Positions 1-11,916 of a stretch of 64,000 nt of DNA are shown piece after piece. The DNA is from Albidovulum marisflavi (GTDB lineage: Bacteria > Pseudomonadota > Alphaproteobacteria > Rhodobacterales > Rhodobacteraceae). A program made the position numbers and the translations under genes. Positions within the stretch are counted from its first letter, which is position 1, and each line of letters opens with the position of its first letter. The notes under the pieces were generated by a model that was given only the letters and a program-made list of their open reading frames with translations, made no database searches and had not been told where the DNA came from. The DNA lies in NCBI RefSeq assembly GCF_025751435.1, contig NZ_JAOWKY010000001.1, forward strand, positions 356,001 to 420,000. The letters are read 5' to 3'.

Positions 1-425
1 TCATCGGGTTCTTCTACCACGTCCTGGTCGGTCCGGTGGACATTGACGATCCGGTGGGCTTTGTCGCCATGGTCCTGTTCAGCTGGGCGTCCGGCAGCGC
101 GTTGGGGCTGGTTTTTCTGGCGCTGAGCCCATGGGCCCCGAAGACGACCGGTATCCTCAGGACAGTATTCCTGCGCGCCAACATGCTGTTTTCAGGAAAG
201 ATGTTCATCGCGAACACGATGCCCTACAACCTGCATCACTGGTTCGAGTGGAATCCGCTGTTCCACATCGTCGACCAGGCGCGCGGCTATGCCTTCATCA
301 ACTACGAACCCCAGACGACGACACTGGCTGTGCCGGCCTACATCACGCTCGCTGCGATCATGATCGGCCTGATGGGCGAATTCTACTCGCGCCGGCACAC
401 CTCGGAAGGCTGGTGGAACGGCTAG
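1..425 (+). CDS. ABC-2 type transporter permease, C-terminal part (partial)
   Basis: The gene is open at the left edge; only its last 140 codons are visible, ending at a TAG. The visible part has a hydrophobic helix (GFVAMVLFSWASGSALGLVF), a short amphipathic stretch with LFSGKMFIANTMP, and a final helix (AYITLAAIMIGLMGEF) before a polar tail. This is how the C-terminal half of ABC-2 permeases of the polysaccharide or polyol-phosphate export type (Wzm/KpsM-like) looks. Such proteins form the membrane channel of an exporter and need an ATPase partner, presumably upstream outside the window. The family call is by resemblance; the substrate cannot be told. Confidence 0.65.
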   Translation, partial: IGFFYHVLVGPVDIDDPVGFVAMVLFSWASGSALGLVFLALSPWAPKTTGILRTVFLRANMLFSGKMFIANTMPYNLHHWFEWNPLFHIVDQARGYAFINYEPQTTTLAVPAYITLAAIMIGLMGEFYSRRHTSEGWWNG

Positions 426-427
426 GG

Positions 428-1087
428 TCAATCGACCACGCGGAGGGTAAGATTGATGCGCCCGCCATTGGGCAGCAGCGATGACGTGCCGGGATAGGTC
501 CGGTCGATCCCGTGGAAGGCAAGGCGGGCCGCGCCCGACAGAAGCAGCACGTCGCCCGAGCGCAGTCGAAGGCTTTCCGTCGGCCCGCCGCGCGTCGTGG
601 CGCCGATGCGGAAAAGGGCATCATCGCCAAGCGAGATCGACAGGACCGGCCAGGAAAAATCCGCCTCGTCCCTGTCCTGGTGCAGCCCCATCCGCGCGGC
701 GCCGTCGTAGAAATTGATCAGGCAGCAATCCGGCTGCCGTGTGCCGCCGACCAGCAGACGCCATACCGACAGCACGCTCTCCGGGATGGGGGGCCATGGC
801 TGACCCGACGGGTGCGCACGTTCGTAGCGGTAACCACGCTGGTCGGAATACCAGCCGTAGCGCCCTGTCGAAGTCATTCGGACGCTCATTGGCTTTCCGA
901 AGCGCGTCCGGGGCGAGAAGAGCGGGGCGCGGGCGACGACCGTGCGCAGGTCGGCGACCATCGCGGCCTGTTCCCGATCGTCCAGAAGCGCGGCGAAGTA
1001 CTCTGCCGCGCCGGGCATGCCCGAAGGCTCCGGGCGTTCGGCGCGATCCGGGGCGATCGGCCGGTTTTCGACGTGATCTTCCATCAT
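428..1087 (-). CDS. alkB: AlkB-like 2-oxoglutarate/Fe(II) dioxygenase
   Basis: 219 aa, the size of bacterial AlkB. The iron-binding triad is visible as H136 and D138 ([14 protein letters not shown]) with H192 (LAFHGID), and the 2-oxoglutarate-binding arginines are in the C-terminal GGRINLTLR (R210, R216). The [14 protein letters not shown] region is typical of the family. The enzyme oxidatively removes alkyl groups from N1-methyladenine and N3-methylcytosine in DNA or RNA. Two adjacent ATG codons (1087 and 1084) are possible starts, with AAGG about 8 nt upstream. The gene converges on the ABC permease (2-nt gap) and is divergent from dnaK. The family is sure; the exact nucleic-acid substrate is inferred. 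Confidence 0.88.
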   Translation of the reverse strand: MMEDHVENRPIAPDRAERPEPSGMPGAAEYFAALLDDREQAAMVADLRTVVARAPLFSPRTRFGKPMSVRMTSTGRYGWYSDQRGYRYERAHPSGQPWPPIPESVLSVWRLLVGGTRQPDCCLINFYDGAARMGLHQDRDEADFSWPVLSISLGDDALFRIGATTRGGPTESLRLRSGDVLLLSGAARLAFHGIDRTYPGTSSLLPNGGRINLTLRVVD

Positions 1088-1105
1088 ATTGTCGCCTTTT
1101 CCGCG

Positions 1106-1137
1106 CTTGCAGGCCGTATTTCCCCTTCTTATATACG
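1106..1137 (+). promoter_or_regulatory. RpoH (sigma-32) heat-shock promoter of dnaK
   Basis: CTTG at 1106-1109 is followed after 18 nt by CTTATATACG at 1128-1137. This matches the alphaproteobacterial RpoH consensus (CTTG, 17-18 nt, CYTATnTnnG) at every fixed position. It lies about 105 nt upstream of the dnaK start. The match is seen directly; use by RpoH is inferred. Confidence 0.8.
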
Positions 1138-1242
1138 CCGGGAAGCCATCGGGCGATGCCCGGCGGCCGCAACCTGGGATCGGGGACGGGAAGCCGCAAT
1201 CGGGTCCTGTTCCCTCAATATCGCCGAAGGAAAGGTAAAGAC

Positions 1243-3156
<1,914 letters not shown>

Positions 3157-3172
3157 TGCGACCTTAGATCGG

Positions 3173-3200
3173 GGCCGGCTTGGATCTGTCCAGGCCGGCC
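3173..3200 (+). other. Stem-loop between dnaK and dnaJ
   Basis: A 12-bp stem (3173-3184 with 3189-3200, one G-U pair) closes a TCTG loop in the 69-nt gap. It is not followed by a T-run, so it reads as an mRNA-stabilising or processing hairpin rather than a full terminator. Similar intergenic hairpins are thought to set the dnaK:dnaJ expression ratio; that role is inferred here. Confidence 0.6.
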
Positions 3201-3225
3201 TGCGCCTTTCCCAAGGGGATGCAGT

Positions 3226-4371
3226 ATGGCGAAGCGCGACTACTATGAGCTTTTGGGCGTCAGCCGCGGCGCCTCTGCGGATGAAATCAAGAAGGCCTAT
3301 CGCACCAAGGCGAAAGAGCTCCATCCCGACCGGAACAAGGACAATCCACAGGCCGAGTCCGACTTCAAGGACGTGAACGAGGCCTACGACATCTTGAAGG
3401 ATGAAACCCGCAAGGCGGCCTACGATCGCTACGGCCATGCGGCCTTTGATGGCGGCATGGGCGGCGGGCCGCGTGGCGGGCACGGGCGCCAGGGCGACTT
3501 TTCCACCGCGTTCTCGGATGTCTTCGAGGACTTGTTCGGCGACTTCATGGGTGGCCGTGGCGGCGCTGGCCCGCGCAGCCGGGCCCAACGCGGATCGGAC
3601 CTGCGCTACAACCTTCGCGTAACGCTGGAAGAGGCATACTCCGGGGTTCAGAAAACCATCAATGTCCCGACCTCGGTGGCCTGCGGAACCTGCAACGGAA
3701 CCGGCGCGGAGGGCGGATCGGAGCCGCAGACCTGTCCGACCTGTTCCGGCATGGGCAAGGTGCGCGCCCAGCAGGGCTTCTTCACCGTCGAGCGGACGTG
3801 CCCGACCTGCGCGGGCGTCGGCCAGATCGTCAAGAATCCCTGCCGCAACTGTCAGGGTTCGGGCCGCGTGGAAAAGGAACGCCAGCTTTCGGTGAACATC
3901 CCGGCCGGTGTCGAGACCGGCACCCGGATCCGCCTGGCCGGAGAGGGCGAGGCCGGAATGCGCGGCGGACCTTCGGGCGACCTCTACATCTTCATCGAGG
4001 TGCGCGAACACGCGCTGTTCCAGCGCGACGGCACGACCCTTTACTGCCGTATCCCGGTCTCCATCGCCACCGCCGCCCTTGGCGGCGAGGTCGAGGTGCC
4101 CACGATCGACGGCGGACGCAGCCGGGTCCGCATTCCAGAGGGCGCACAAACGGGCAAGCAGATGCGGCTTCGCAACAAGGGCATGCCCGCGCTGCGTGGC
4201 GGCGGCAACGGCGACATGCTGATCGAGTTGGCGGTCGAAACGCCGGTCAACTTGACCGCGCGCCAGAAAGAGATCCTGCGGGAGTTCGACAAGCTTGCCG
4301 AGAACAACAACCCGGAAAGCTCAAGCTTTTTCTCAAAGGTGCGCAGTTTCTGGGACGGCATGAAGGGCTGA
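3226..4371 (+). CDS. dnaJ: Chaperone DnaJ (Hsp40)
   Basis: 381 aa with the full class I layout. There is an N-terminal J domain with HPD at residues 33-35, then a Gly/Phe-rich linker ([10 protein letters not shown]). Four CxxCxGxG zinc motifs follow ([32 protein letters not shown]), then the C-terminal beta domains. It delivers unfolded clients to DnaK and stimulates ATP hydrolysis through HPD. The ATG is preceded by AAGGGGAT. It follows dnaK on the same strand and is probably co-transcribed from the RpoH promoter. No residue is missing. Confidence 0.98.
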   Translation: MAKRDYYELLGVSRGASADEIKKAYRTKAKELHPDRNKDNPQAESDFKDVNEAYDILKDETRKAAYDRYGHAAFDGGMGGGPRGGHGRQGDFSTAFSDVFEDLFGDFMGGRGGAGPRSRAQRGSDLRYNLRVTLEEAYSGVQKTINVPTSVACGTCNGTGAEGGSEPQTCPTCSGMGKVRAQQGFFTVERTCPTCAGVGQIVKNPCRNCQGSGRVEKERQLSVNIPAGVETGTRIRLAGEGEAGMRGGPSGDLYIFIEVREHALFQRDGTTLYCRIPVSIATAALGGEVEVPTIDGGRSRVRIPEGAQTGKQMRLRNKGMPALRGGGNGDMLIELAVETPVNLTARQKEILREFDKLAENNNPESSSFFSKVRSFWDGMKG

Positions 4372-4428
4372 CCGCCTCACGTTCCCGCGTTAACCTTTCC
4401 TTCACGATGAGGCGCGAGGGTGTGGGCC

Positions 4429-5187
4429 ATGAACCCGCCCCGCGCCTTTGACGAAGCCCCCTCCCTCTTCGACACTGACGAGGCACCGGAAGTCGCGCTC
4501 GCGGCAGGACGGTTGCCGACATACATCCGCGACCACCGAAAACGATTGCGCGAACGCTTCCTGCAGGGCGGCGCGGCCGCGATGCCGGATTACGAACTGT
4601 TGGAGCTTCTGCTGTTTCGCGCCATTCCAAGACAGGACGTGAAACCTCTGGCCCGGCGTCTGATCGACCGGTTCGGCGACTTCAACCGTGTCCTGACAGC
4701 GTCGCATGACCGTCTTTCGGAGGTCGATGGCGTGGGCGATGCCGTCATCACCGAACTGAAGATCGTCGAGGCCTGCGCGCAGCGCCTGGCGCGGACGCGC
4801 GTGATGAACCGGTCGGTGCTGTCGTCATGGGACGCCCTTCTGGACTACTGCCATACCGCCATGTCGCACCGCGAAACCGAACAGTTCCGCATCCTTTTCC
4901 TTGATCGCAAGAATGTGCTGATCGCGGACGAGGAACAGGCCCGCGGCACTGTCGACCATGTTCCGGTCTACCCGCGCGAGGTCGTGAAGAGGGCGCTGGA
5001 GCTGAATGCCTCGGCCCTCATCCTTGTTCACAACCACCCTTCCGGCGATCCGACGCCGTCAGAGCAGGACATCCTGTTGACCAATCAGATCCAGAACGCC
5101 CTGAAGGTCATGGGGATCGCGCTGCATGATCATCTGATCATCGGAAAATCGCGCGAGACAAGCTTTCGCGCGTCGGGCTTCCTCTAG
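4429..5187 (+). CDS. radC: RadC/JAMM domain protein
   Basis: 252 aa. An N-terminal helix-hairpin-helix-like region (about 50-125, [15 protein letters not shown]) is followed by the MPN/JAMM domain. The metal motif is H201-N-H203 with S211 and D214 ([14 protein letters not shown]). The family was once linked to DNA repair, but its biochemical role is not settled; a metal-dependent nuclease or isopeptidase fold is all the sequence supports. I chose ATG 4429 because GCGAGGG lies about 9 nt upstream; a GTG at 4420 is in frame. The stop codon directly abuts that of the convergent gene, with no spacer. Confidence 0.93.
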   Translation: MNPPRAFDEAPSLFDTDEAPEVALAAGRLPTYIRDHRKRLRERFLQGGAAAMPDYELLELLLFRAIPRQDVKPLARRLIDRFGDFNRVLTASHDRLSEVDGVGDAVITELKIVEACAQRLARTRVMNRSVLSSWDALLDYCHTAMSHRETEQFRILFLDRKNVLIADEEQARGTVDHVPVYPREVVKRALELNASALILVHNHPSGDPTPSEQDILLTNQIQNALKVMGIALHDHLIIGKSRETSFRASGFL

Positions 5188-6069
5188 TCACCGCACCACG
5201 CTGGGCCGTACGAGGCGGTCCACGTTCAGCACCACCTGCGTGCCCGACAGTTCGCAGCCCGGCATTGAGACAGTGATCTGCCGCGCACCGTCTCTCGAAG
5301 CTCCGGAAAGAACCGTACCTGAAAGGGGTTTCCCGCACAGATCCGCCGTCACCGTGGCAGCCAGATGACCCGAACGCCTGGCATCCAGCGACACAAGTTC
5401 CACCGCCGCGCCCGCCGCGCTGGTCAGGACTTTCCGAAAGGCCACGTCTTGTGGTTGGTTCTGCCATGCCGCGGGGACCGACCAGAGGATCGTGGTGCGA
5501 CGCTCGTCGAAATCGGGAACCGTCTTCAGGCGGATCACCCGAGAGCCGTCGGCAAAGTTGGCCTCGATCCGCGTCTGCGAGGCGAGGGCAGGCACATCGA
5601 TCGATGCACGGCCAAGCGTGTCGGTTGCCAGCCGAAAGACCACGGCCCCGTAGGATACGTCCACGGGCGTGCCCGGCAGGCAGGGCGCTTCGAACGCGAT
5701 GTGCAGGATACCATCCGGGGCAGGGCTCAAGGTCAGGTCGGGCCGACGACAGGCAATGCCGTAGGCGCTGAAATCCCACGCCGCAGCGGATGGTGCCGCC
5801 GGGGCCGATGCGGCGACTTCGGGCAGGCGGTGGGCAAATGTCACTTCGGAGATTAGCGCCGTCACCTGGCCGTCGGGAAAATCCGGGGGATATCGCACGG
5901 CCCCCGCAAGGTCGGGCCCGCCTGTTTTTGCCAGACCGGGCATTGCAGTGACGTCGGCGCCCGCTGCAGCCCGTTGGGCCATCGCGGCGTCGTTCTGAAC
6001 CCAGAATCCGATGGCAAATGCCGCCAACAACGTCGTTGTCGCCACGACAGCGTTGCGATTGAGACGCAT
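5188..6069 (-). CDS. Exported or membrane-anchored protein of unknown function, downstream of secA
   Basis: 293 aa. A hydrophobic segment at residues 7-25 (VVATTTLLAAFAIGFWVQ) looks like a signal peptide or single N-terminal anchor; the rest is soluble and probably periplasmic. I recognise no catalytic motif. The C-terminal half has regular beta-rich spacing (GILHIAFEAPCLPG, VDVSYGAVVFRLATD) and three cysteines. ATG 6069 is chosen because GGAGGT sits 4 nt upstream; that same GGAGGT begins inside an upstream ATG at 6081. It lies 193 nt downstream of secA on the same strand and may be read through from it. Orthologues beside secA occur in other roseobacters, from memory. Confidence 0.75.
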   Translation of the reverse strand: MRLNRNAVVATTTLLAAFAIGFWVQNDAAMAQRAAAGADVTAMPGLAKTGGPDLAGAVRYPPDFPDGQVTALISEVTFAHRLPEVAASAPAAPSAAAWDFSAYGIACRRPDLTLSPAPDGILHIAFEAPCLPGTPVDVSYGAVVFRLATDTLGRASIDVPALASQTRIEANFADGSRVIRLKTVPDFDERRTTILWSVPAAWQNQPQDVAFRKVLTSAAGAAVELVSLDARRSGHLAATVTADLCGKPLSGTVLSGASRDGARQITVSMPGCELSGTQVVLNVDRLVRPSVVR

Positions 6070-6262
6070 CTCGACCTCCATGACCGCGAGGGCAAGGCTA
6101 TTGCGCGATTTGGGCGGGCGCGTGGCGCGATTGGGGCGAACCGATAGCGCCTGAGCGTGGTCGGATGCGGTTCCAGACGACCGGTCGTGCGGCATCGGAG
6201 CCGCACGACACGCAGTCTGCGCCAAGCCCGGCGATGTTACGGCGGACGCGCTGCGCTCTAGC

Positions 6263-8977
6263 TCACGCCAAGCGGCCGTGGCAATGCTTGAACTTTTCGC
6301 CGGATCCGCAAGGGCAGGGATCGTTGCGGCTGGGATTGCCCCAGGTCGCGGGATCGCCTTCGACGAAGCCCGCGGCTGCAAGCGGTGCGGCGGCGGCCAC
6401 GGCCGGGGCGGGCGTTTCCGCCGGCGCTTCCTTGGGTGCGCGCTGTGCCTGCTGCGCAGCGACCATCTGCTGAAGCATGGCGGCCTGCTCATCCTCGGAC
6501 AGGGGACGAACCTTCGACAGCTTTTCGGTGACCTCGACCCGAAGCCCGTTCAGAAGGCTTTCGAACAGTGCAAAGGCCTCGGTCTTGTATTCCGATAGCG
6601 GGTCGCGCTGCGCGTAGCCGCGGAACCCGATGACCGAGCGCAGATGTTCCAGTGTCACAAGGTGCTCGCGCCACTTCCCGTCGATCGTCTGAAGCAAGAA
6701 CTGCTTTTCGATCTGGCGCATGGTTTCCGCGCCAAAAGCCTCGCACTTGTCGGCGGCAAGCTTGTCGCTGGCCTCGTAAAGACGTTCGCGGACGACCTCC
6801 TGGTCGACGCCCTCCTCGTCCGCCCAGGCGGCCAGGGGAACATCGAGAGAGAGGCCCTGCGCCACCCTCTTGGAAAGCCCCTCGACGTCCCACTGGTCGG
6901 CATAGGATTTCGGCGGCAGGTATTCGTCCACGAGGTCGTCGATGACCTGGTGGCGCATGTCCTGCACGATGTCTTCCAGATCCTCGGCCTGCATGATTTC
7001 CAGACGCTGACCGAAGATCGCCTTGCGCTGGTCGTTCATGGTGTCGTCGAACTTGAGCAACTGCTTGCGGATGTCGAAGTTGCGGCCCTCGACCTTGGCC
7101 TGCGCCCGCTCGAGCGACTTGTTGACCCAAGGGTGGATGATGGCTTCACCCTCTTTCATGCCGAGGGTCGAAAGAACCTTGTCAAGCCGCTCGGACCCGA
7201 AGATCCGCATCAGGTCGTCTTCGAGCGAGAGGTAGAAGGAGGATCGGCCGGGGTCGCCCTGACGGCCGGAGCGGCCGCGCAGCTGGTTGTCGATCCGGCG
7301 GCTTTCGTGGCGTTCCGTCGCCAGGACGTAAAGCCCGCCGGCCTCAAGCACTTTCTGCTTCTCGTCCGCGTGCTCGGCCTCGATCCGGGCGCGAACCTCA
7401 TCGGGATGCGCCTCGGGGTCGGCGTTGAGCGCCTGCATCACCTTGATCTCGACGTTGCCGCCCAGCTGGATGTCGGTGCCGCGGCCCGCCATGTTGGTCG
7501 CGATCGTCACCGCACCAAGCTTGCCGGCCTCGGCGACGATCATGGCCTCGCGTTCATGCTGCCGGGCGTTCAGCACCTCGTGCTTGATGGCCTCCTTGGT
7601 CAGCATGTGCGACAGCATTTCCGATTTTTCGATCGAGGTCGTGCCGACCAGGATCGGCTGGCCCTTGGCGTTGGCTTCCCGGATGCGCTCGACGATGGCG
7701 GCGTATTTCTCCCGCGCCGTGCGGAAGACCTGATCGTGATCGTCGATCCTCTGGACCGGACGGTTGGTCGGAACCTCGACCACGCCCAGCCGGTAGATCT
7801 CCATGAACTCCTCGGCTTCGGTCGCGGCGGTGCCGGTCATGCCCGCAAGCTTGTCGTAAAGCCGGAAGTAGTTCTGGAAGGTCACGCTGGCCAGCGTCAC
7901 GTTCTCGGGCTGGATCTGGACGCCTTCCTTCGCTTCGATCGCCTGGTGAAGACCGTCGGACAGGCGCCGTCCCTTCATCATGCGTCCGGTGAATTCGTCG
8001 ATCAGCACCACTTCGCCATCCCGCACGATGTAGTGCTGGTCCTTTTGGAACAGCTTGTGGGCGCGCAGCGCCTGGTTCGCGTGGTGAACGATCGTCGTGG
8101 ATTCCGGATCGTAAAGCGTCTGACCCTCGGGCAGTACGCCCGCTTCCCAGAGAATGTTCTCGAGGAACTCGTTCCCTTCCTCGGTGAAGGTCGCGTTGCG
8201 GGTCTTTTCGTCCAGCTTGTAATGTTCTTCGGTCAGCTTCGGGATGAAGGTGTCCAGGGTCTTGTAAAGCTCGGAACGGTCCTGGCTTGGACCCGAGATG
8301 ATCAGCGGCGTGCGCGCTTCGTCGACCAGGATCGAGTCGACCTCGTCGACGATCGCGAAATAGTGACCGCGCTGAGACATGTCCTCAATCCGGCTCTTCA
8401 TGTTGTCGCGAAGATAGTCGAAGCCCAGCTCGTTGTTGGTCGCATAGGTGATGTCGGCGCGGTAGGCGTCGCGCTTTTCCTGATCGGGCTGGAACGGGTA
8501 GACCACGCCCGTGGTCATGCCGAGCGCGGCGTAGACCTTGCTCATCCATTCGGCGTCGCGCTTTGCCAGGTAGTCGTTGACGGTGACAACGTGCACGCCC
8601 CGGCCCGTCAGCGCGTTCAGATAGGCCGGGAAGGTCGCGACCAGCGTCTTGCCCTCACCGGTCTTCATTTCGGAAATATTGCCCTGGTGCAGGAAGATGC
8701 CGCCCATCAGCTGAACGTCGAAAGCTCGCAGGCCCAAGGCCCGGCGCGCCGCTTCTCGGCAGTTGGCGAACGCCTCGGGCAGCACGACATCCAGGCTTTC
8801 GCCCTTTTGCACACGCTCCTGCAGTTCGCGGGTCTTGTCCTTCAGTCCATCGTCGGAAAGAGCCTGATACTCTGACTCCAGCGCGTTGATCCTTGCGACC
8901 AGCTGACGGACCGACTTGACCTTGCGGTCGTTCGGCGTGCCGAAGACCTTCTTCGCGATTGTTCCGAGGCCCAGCAT
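6263..8977 (-). CDS. secA: Preprotein translocase ATPase SecA
   Basis: 904 aa, the usual length. Visible are the Walker A motif (MKTGEGKT), the DEAD-like [17 protein letters not shown], and the [11 protein letters not shown] and [17 protein letters not shown] helicase motifs. The tail ends in a zinc-binding SEC-C motif ([13 protein letters not shown]). SecA drives unfolded preproteins through SecYEG by ATP hydrolysis at the inner membrane. ATG 8977 ([13 protein letters not shown]) is preceded by GGAGA at a good distance and is preferred over an upstream start at 9031. It is divergent from the periplasmic PPIase, a sensible functional neighbour. Confidence 0.97.
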   Translation of the reverse strand: MLGLGTIAKKVFGTPNDRKVKSVRQLVARINALESEYQALSDDGLKDKTRELQERVQKGESLDVVLPEAFANCREAARRALGLRAFDVQLMGGIFLHQGNISEMKTGEGKTLVATFPAYLNALTGRGVHVVTVNDYLAKRDAEWMSKVYAALGMTTGVVYPFQPDQEKRDAYRADITYATNNELGFDYLRDNMKSRIEDMSQRGHYFAIVDEVDSILVDEARTPLIISGPSQDRSELYKTLDTFIPKLTEEHYKLDEKTRNATFTEEGNEFLENILWEAGVLPEGQTLYDPESTTIVHHANQALRAHKLFQKDQHYIVRDGEVVLIDEFTGRMMKGRRLSDGLHQAIEAKEGVQIQPENVTLASVTFQNYFRLYDKLAGMTGTAATEAEEFMEIYRLGVVEVPTNRPVQRIDDHDQVFRTAREKYAAIVERIREANAKGQPILVGTTSIEKSEMLSHMLTKEAIKHEVLNARQHEREAMIVAEAGKLGAVTIATNMAGRGTDIQLGGNVEIKVMQALNADPEAHPDEVRARIEAEHADEKQKVLEAGGLYVLATERHESRRIDNQLRGRSGRQGDPGRSSFYLSLEDDLMRIFGSERLDKVLSTLGMKEGEAIIHPWVNKSLERAQAKVEGRNFDIRKQLLKFDDTMNDQRKAIFGQRLEIMQAEDLEDIVQDMRHQVIDDLVDEYLPPKSYADQWDVEGLSKRVAQGLSLDVPLAAWADEEGVDQEVVRERLYEASDKLAADKCEAFGAETMRQIEKQFLLQTIDGKWREHLVTLEHLRSVIGFRGYAQRDPLSEYKTEAFALFESLLNGLRVEVTEKLSKVRPLSEDEQAAMLQQMVAAQQAQRAPKEAPAETPAPAVAAAAPLAAAGFVEGDPATWGNPSRNDPCPCGSGEKFKHCHGRLA

Positions 8978-9161
8978 TTTTTCTCCGCTCGGGTAGGACT
9001 GACGGTTCCTGCGAATGCGGCTTGCCGCCATCCCTCGCGTTGCCTAGAAGTGCAACCAAACGCGGGCCGGCGAGGACCCCGCAGGACCCTCAGCGATGTA
9101 AGGGGCCGGCCGGGGATAGTCAACGCCACAGGGGTTCGCCGCATAAGCGGAGGTCATGATC

Positions 9162-10004
9162 ATGCCGAAACAGACGAAACTTTGGGCAGCCGCGCTGGCT
9201 CTGGCGCTGACGGGGCCGGTCCTGGCAGACGAGCCGGCCGCCGATGACGTGGTGGCCACCGTCAACGGCACGGACATCACCCTTGGCCAGATGATCGCGC
9301 TGCGCGATGCGCTTCCGGCGCAGTACCTCTCCATGGACGACAAGACGTTGTTTGACGGCATCCTGGAACAGCTGATCCAGCAGACGGCGCTGTCGCAGGA
9401 GGTGCCCGAGCCGCTGTCCAAGCGCGACAGCCTGACGCTGGACAACCAGCGGCTGGCCTACCTTGCGAACGAGGCGCTGAACGACATCGCCGACGCGGCC
9501 GTGACTGATGAGGCGCTGCAGGCGCTTTACGACGAAAAGTACGGGCAGGTCGATCCGGGAACAGAGTACCATGCGGCCCATATCCTTGTCGCGACCGAGG
9601 AGGAGGCCAAGGCGATCCGGGAAGAACTGGATGCGGGGGCCGATTTTGCGGCGCTTGCCGTCGAGAAGTCGACGGGGCCGTCGGGTCCGAACGGTGGCGA
9701 TCTGGGCTGGTTCGGCCTGGGCATGATGGTCGCGCCGTTCGAGAACGCCGTCGTGGCACTTGAGCCGGGTGCGCTGTCCGAACCTGTCCAGACGCAATTC
9801 GGGTGGCACGTCATCAAGCTGATGGAAACCCGCGCGGCCGCCGTCCCGACGCTTGAGGAAAAGCGCGATGAACTTGCAGGGGAACTGCAGCAGCAGGCTG
9901 TGGAAGCCCAGGTCACCGCGCTGACCGAGGCCGCCGAGATCACCCGCAACATCGAGGGGATGGATCCGGCCATCCTGAAGAACACCGCACTTATCGACAA
10001 CTGA
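9162..10004 (+). CDS. Periplasmic parvulin-type peptidyl-prolyl isomerase
   Basis: 280 aa. A signal peptide (TKLWAAALALALTGPVLADE, cleavage near ADE) is followed by a helical N-terminal region and a parvulin (PPIC) domain at about 130-230, with AAHILVATEEEA, GGDLGWFGLGMM and FGWHVIKLMETR. It should assist folding of exported proteins by prolyl isomerisation. The SD GGAGG lies 8 nt before the ATG at 9162, but only 2 nt before the ATG at 9156, so 9162 is chosen. It is divergent from secA and 20 nt upstream of argJ, probably in the same transcript. It resembles the short SurA/PrsA-like proteins of Rhodobacterales. Confidence 0.9.
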   Translation: MPKQTKLWAAALALALTGPVLADEPAADDVVATVNGTDITLGQMIALRDALPAQYLSMDDKTLFDGILEQLIQQTALSQEVPEPLSKRDSLTLDNQRLAYLANEALNDIADAAVTDEALQALYDEKYGQVDPGTEYHAAHILVATEEEAKAIREELDAGADFAALAVEKSTGPSGPNGGDLGWFGLGMMVAPFENAVVALEPGALSEPVQTQFGWHVIKLMETRAAAVPTLEEKRDELAGELQQQAVEAQVTALTEAAEITRNIEGMDPAILKNTALIDN

Positions 10005-10024
10005 GCGAGCGCGAGGGAACCGTC

Positions 10025-11386
10025 ATGGCCAAGAAGGATGCGGAGCTGAAGACCGATCTGAAGAAGCTGAAGGAAAAGATCCAGAGGCTCAGGAAGAAGG
10101 TCAAGAAATCCGCCAAGGCCGAGGTGCCTGTGGTCAAGAAGCCGATTCCGGTCTCTCCGCTGGCGCCCAAGGACGGTTTCCCGGCGCTCCCGCGCATCGC
10201 CGGTGTCGAATTTGCGGCCATTGCCGCCGGGGTTCGCTATGCGGGGCGCACGGACGTGATGCTGGCCCGCCTGGCGCCCGGCACCGCGCTGGCCGGTGCC
10301 TTCACCCGATCCTCGACCCGTGCCGCCTGCATTCTGGACTGCCAGGCCAAGCTGCAGAAAGCGTCCGAAAGCCAGGATGGCGCGGCAATCGTCGTCAACT
10401 CGGGCAATGCCAACGCCTTCACGGGCAAGGCGGGGCAGACCTCGGTCAATGCCGTAACCGAGGGTGTCGCCAAGGCCCTGGGGCTTCCCGCGTCGCGCGT
10501 CCTCTCGTCCTCGACCGGCGTGATCGGCGAACCGCTTCCGCACGACCGCATCGTCGAGAAATTGCCCGAACTGACGGCCGCGCTGGATGACGGCGCGATC
10601 GAGCTGGCGGCGCGCGCCATCATGACGACCGACACCTTCCCCAAGGGCGCTTCGGCGGAAGTCGAGGGCGAGGGCGGCACGATCCACATCGCGGGGATCG
10701 CCAAGGGGTCCGGCATGATCGCGCCCGACATGGCGACGATGTTGGTCTATGTCTTCACCGACGCCTCCATTTCTGCGAAGGCGCTTCAGAAGATGGTCTC
10801 GCGTCAGGTGGACGACACCTTCAACGCGATCACGGTCGACAGCGACACTTCGACCTCGGACGCGCTGATCGTCGCTGCAACGGGCATGTCCGACGCGGCG
10901 CCGATCACCGACATGCGGGGCAAGGTCGCCCGGGCCTTCGAGTCGGCGTTGCGCGACGTGATGATGAACCTTGCCCACCAGGTCGTTAAGGACGGCGAGG
11001 GGGCCACCAAGTTCGTCGAGGTTCGCGTCACGGGCGCCACGGACGCCGCAGATGCCCACAAGGTGGCGATGTCCATCGCGAACTCTCCGCTCGTCAAGAC
11101 CGCCATCGCGGGTCAGGATGCCAACTGGGGCCGGATCGTCGCCGCCATCGGCAAGTCCGGCGCGCGCGCCGACCGCGACCTGATCGCCATTCGCTTCGGG
11201 CACTTCCTGGTGGCGGAAAAGGGGTGGCGCGCCCCCGACTACAGCGAGGAAGCGGCTTCGGAGTACATGAAGAACCAGGAATTGGTGATCCATGTCGATC
11301 TGGGCCTTGGCAAGGCCGCGAAAAGCGTCTGGACCTGCGATTTGACGCATCGCTACATCGATATCAACGCCGACTACCGGTCGTGA
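10025..11386 (+). CDS. argJ: Bifunctional glutamate N-acetyltransferase / amino-acid acetyltransferase ArgJ
   Basis: 453 aa. ArgJ transfers acetyl from N-acetylornithine to glutamate in the cyclic arginine pathway. The autocleavage and nucleophile threonine lies in the IAPDMATMLVY segment, and the C-terminal half carries the conserved TSDALIVAATG and GQDANWGRI. The first 44 residues are an unusual Lys-rich, probably helical extension (MAKKDAELKTDLKKLKEKI onward) before the normal family start at about PVSPLAPKDGFP. The ATG at 10025 has an AGGGAACC ribosome site, so the extension is likely translated. The last codons overlap the GTG start of the following Nudix gene, pointing to translational coupling. 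Confidence 0.95.
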   Translation: MAKKDAELKTDLKKLKEKIQRLRKKVKKSAKAEVPVVKKPIPVSPLAPKDGFPALPRIAGVEFAAIAAGVRYAGRTDVMLARLAPGTALAGAFTRSSTRAACILDCQAKLQKASESQDGAAIVVNSGNANAFTGKAGQTSVNAVTEGVAKALGLPASRVLSSSTGVIGEPLPHDRIVEKLPELTAALDDGAIELAARAIMTTDTFPKGASAEVEGEGGTIHIAGIAKGSGMIAPDMATMLVYVFTDASISAKALQKMVSRQVDDTFNAITVDSDTSTSDALIVAATGMSDAAPITDMRGKVARAFESALRDVMMNLAHQVVKDGEGATKFVEVRVTGATDAADAHKVAMSIANSPLVKTAIAGQDANWGRIVAAIGKSGARADRDLIAIRFGHFLVAEKGWRAPDYSEEAASEYMKNQELVIHVDLGLGKAAKSVWTCDLTHRYIDINADYRS

Positions 11387-11784
11387 AGCGCGTCATCCTG
11401 GTTTCGGCCGTCGCGTTGATCGATGTCGACGGCAGGGTGCTGCTGGCCCAGCGGCCCGAGGGCAAGTCGCTTGCCGGTCTGTGGGAATTTCCGGGCGGCA
11501 AGGTCGAACCGGGCGAAAGCCCCGAAGCCGCCCTTATCCGCGAGTTGCATGAAGAGCTTGGCATCGACACCTGGCAAAGCTGCCTTGCCCCCTTGACCTT
11601 CGCCAGTCACGCCTACGAGGACTTTCACCTGCTGATGCCGCTCTTTGCCTGCCGCAAGTGGCAAGGCATTCCACAAGCGAAAGAGGGGCAGAACCTGGCC
11701 TGGGCGCGCGCGAACGAGTTGCGAAACTACCCGATGCCGCCGGCCGATATCCCGTTGATTCCCATCCTGCGCGATTGGCTTTAA
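11383..11784 (+). CDS. mutT: MutT-type Nudix hydrolase (8-oxo-dGTP diphosphatase-like)
   Basis: 133 aa, the size of MutT. The Nudix box is intact (GGKVEPGESPEAALIRELHEELGI). MutT hydrolyses 8-oxo-dGTP and so prevents A:C-type mispairing; the WEFPGGK segment is typical of this branch. The start is the GTG at 11383, which overlaps the argJ stop (GTGA). Longer in-frame starts lie inside argJ and are not credible. A strong terminator follows. The substrate is inferred from similarity. Confidence 0.88.
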   Translation: MKRVILVSAVALIDVDGRVLLAQRPEGKSLAGLWEFPGGKVEPGESPEAALIRELHEELGIDTWQSCLAPLTFASHAYEDFHLLMPLFACRKWQGIPQAKEGQNLAWARANELRNYPMPPADIPLIPILRDWL

Positions 11785-11792
11785 GCACTCCC

Positions 11793-11818
11793 TGACGCCG
11801 GCCGGCGTCATTTTGTTT
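11793..11818 (+). terminator. Intrinsic terminator after argJ-mutT
   Basis: A perfect 18-nt palindrome TGACGCCGGCCGGCGTCA (11793-11810) is followed by TTTTGTTT. It ends the PPIase-argJ-mutT unit. Confidence 0.85.
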
Positions 11819-11916
11819 CCGCAACCTTGGAAACTATGCCACAAATTGCGCCAACCGGTTCAGAATTAGAAACGAATCGGGAAGGATAACAGCGACCCAT
11901 TCAGGGGGAGGGGTCA

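Noticed and set aside
6644..8875. Open frame of about 740 codons on the plus strand over secA
   Set aside because: Antisense of secA; composition is that of a shadow frame.
11383..11786. A longer MutT start at 11224
   Set aside because: That start lies deep inside argJ; the GTG overlapping the argJ stop gives the standard family length.
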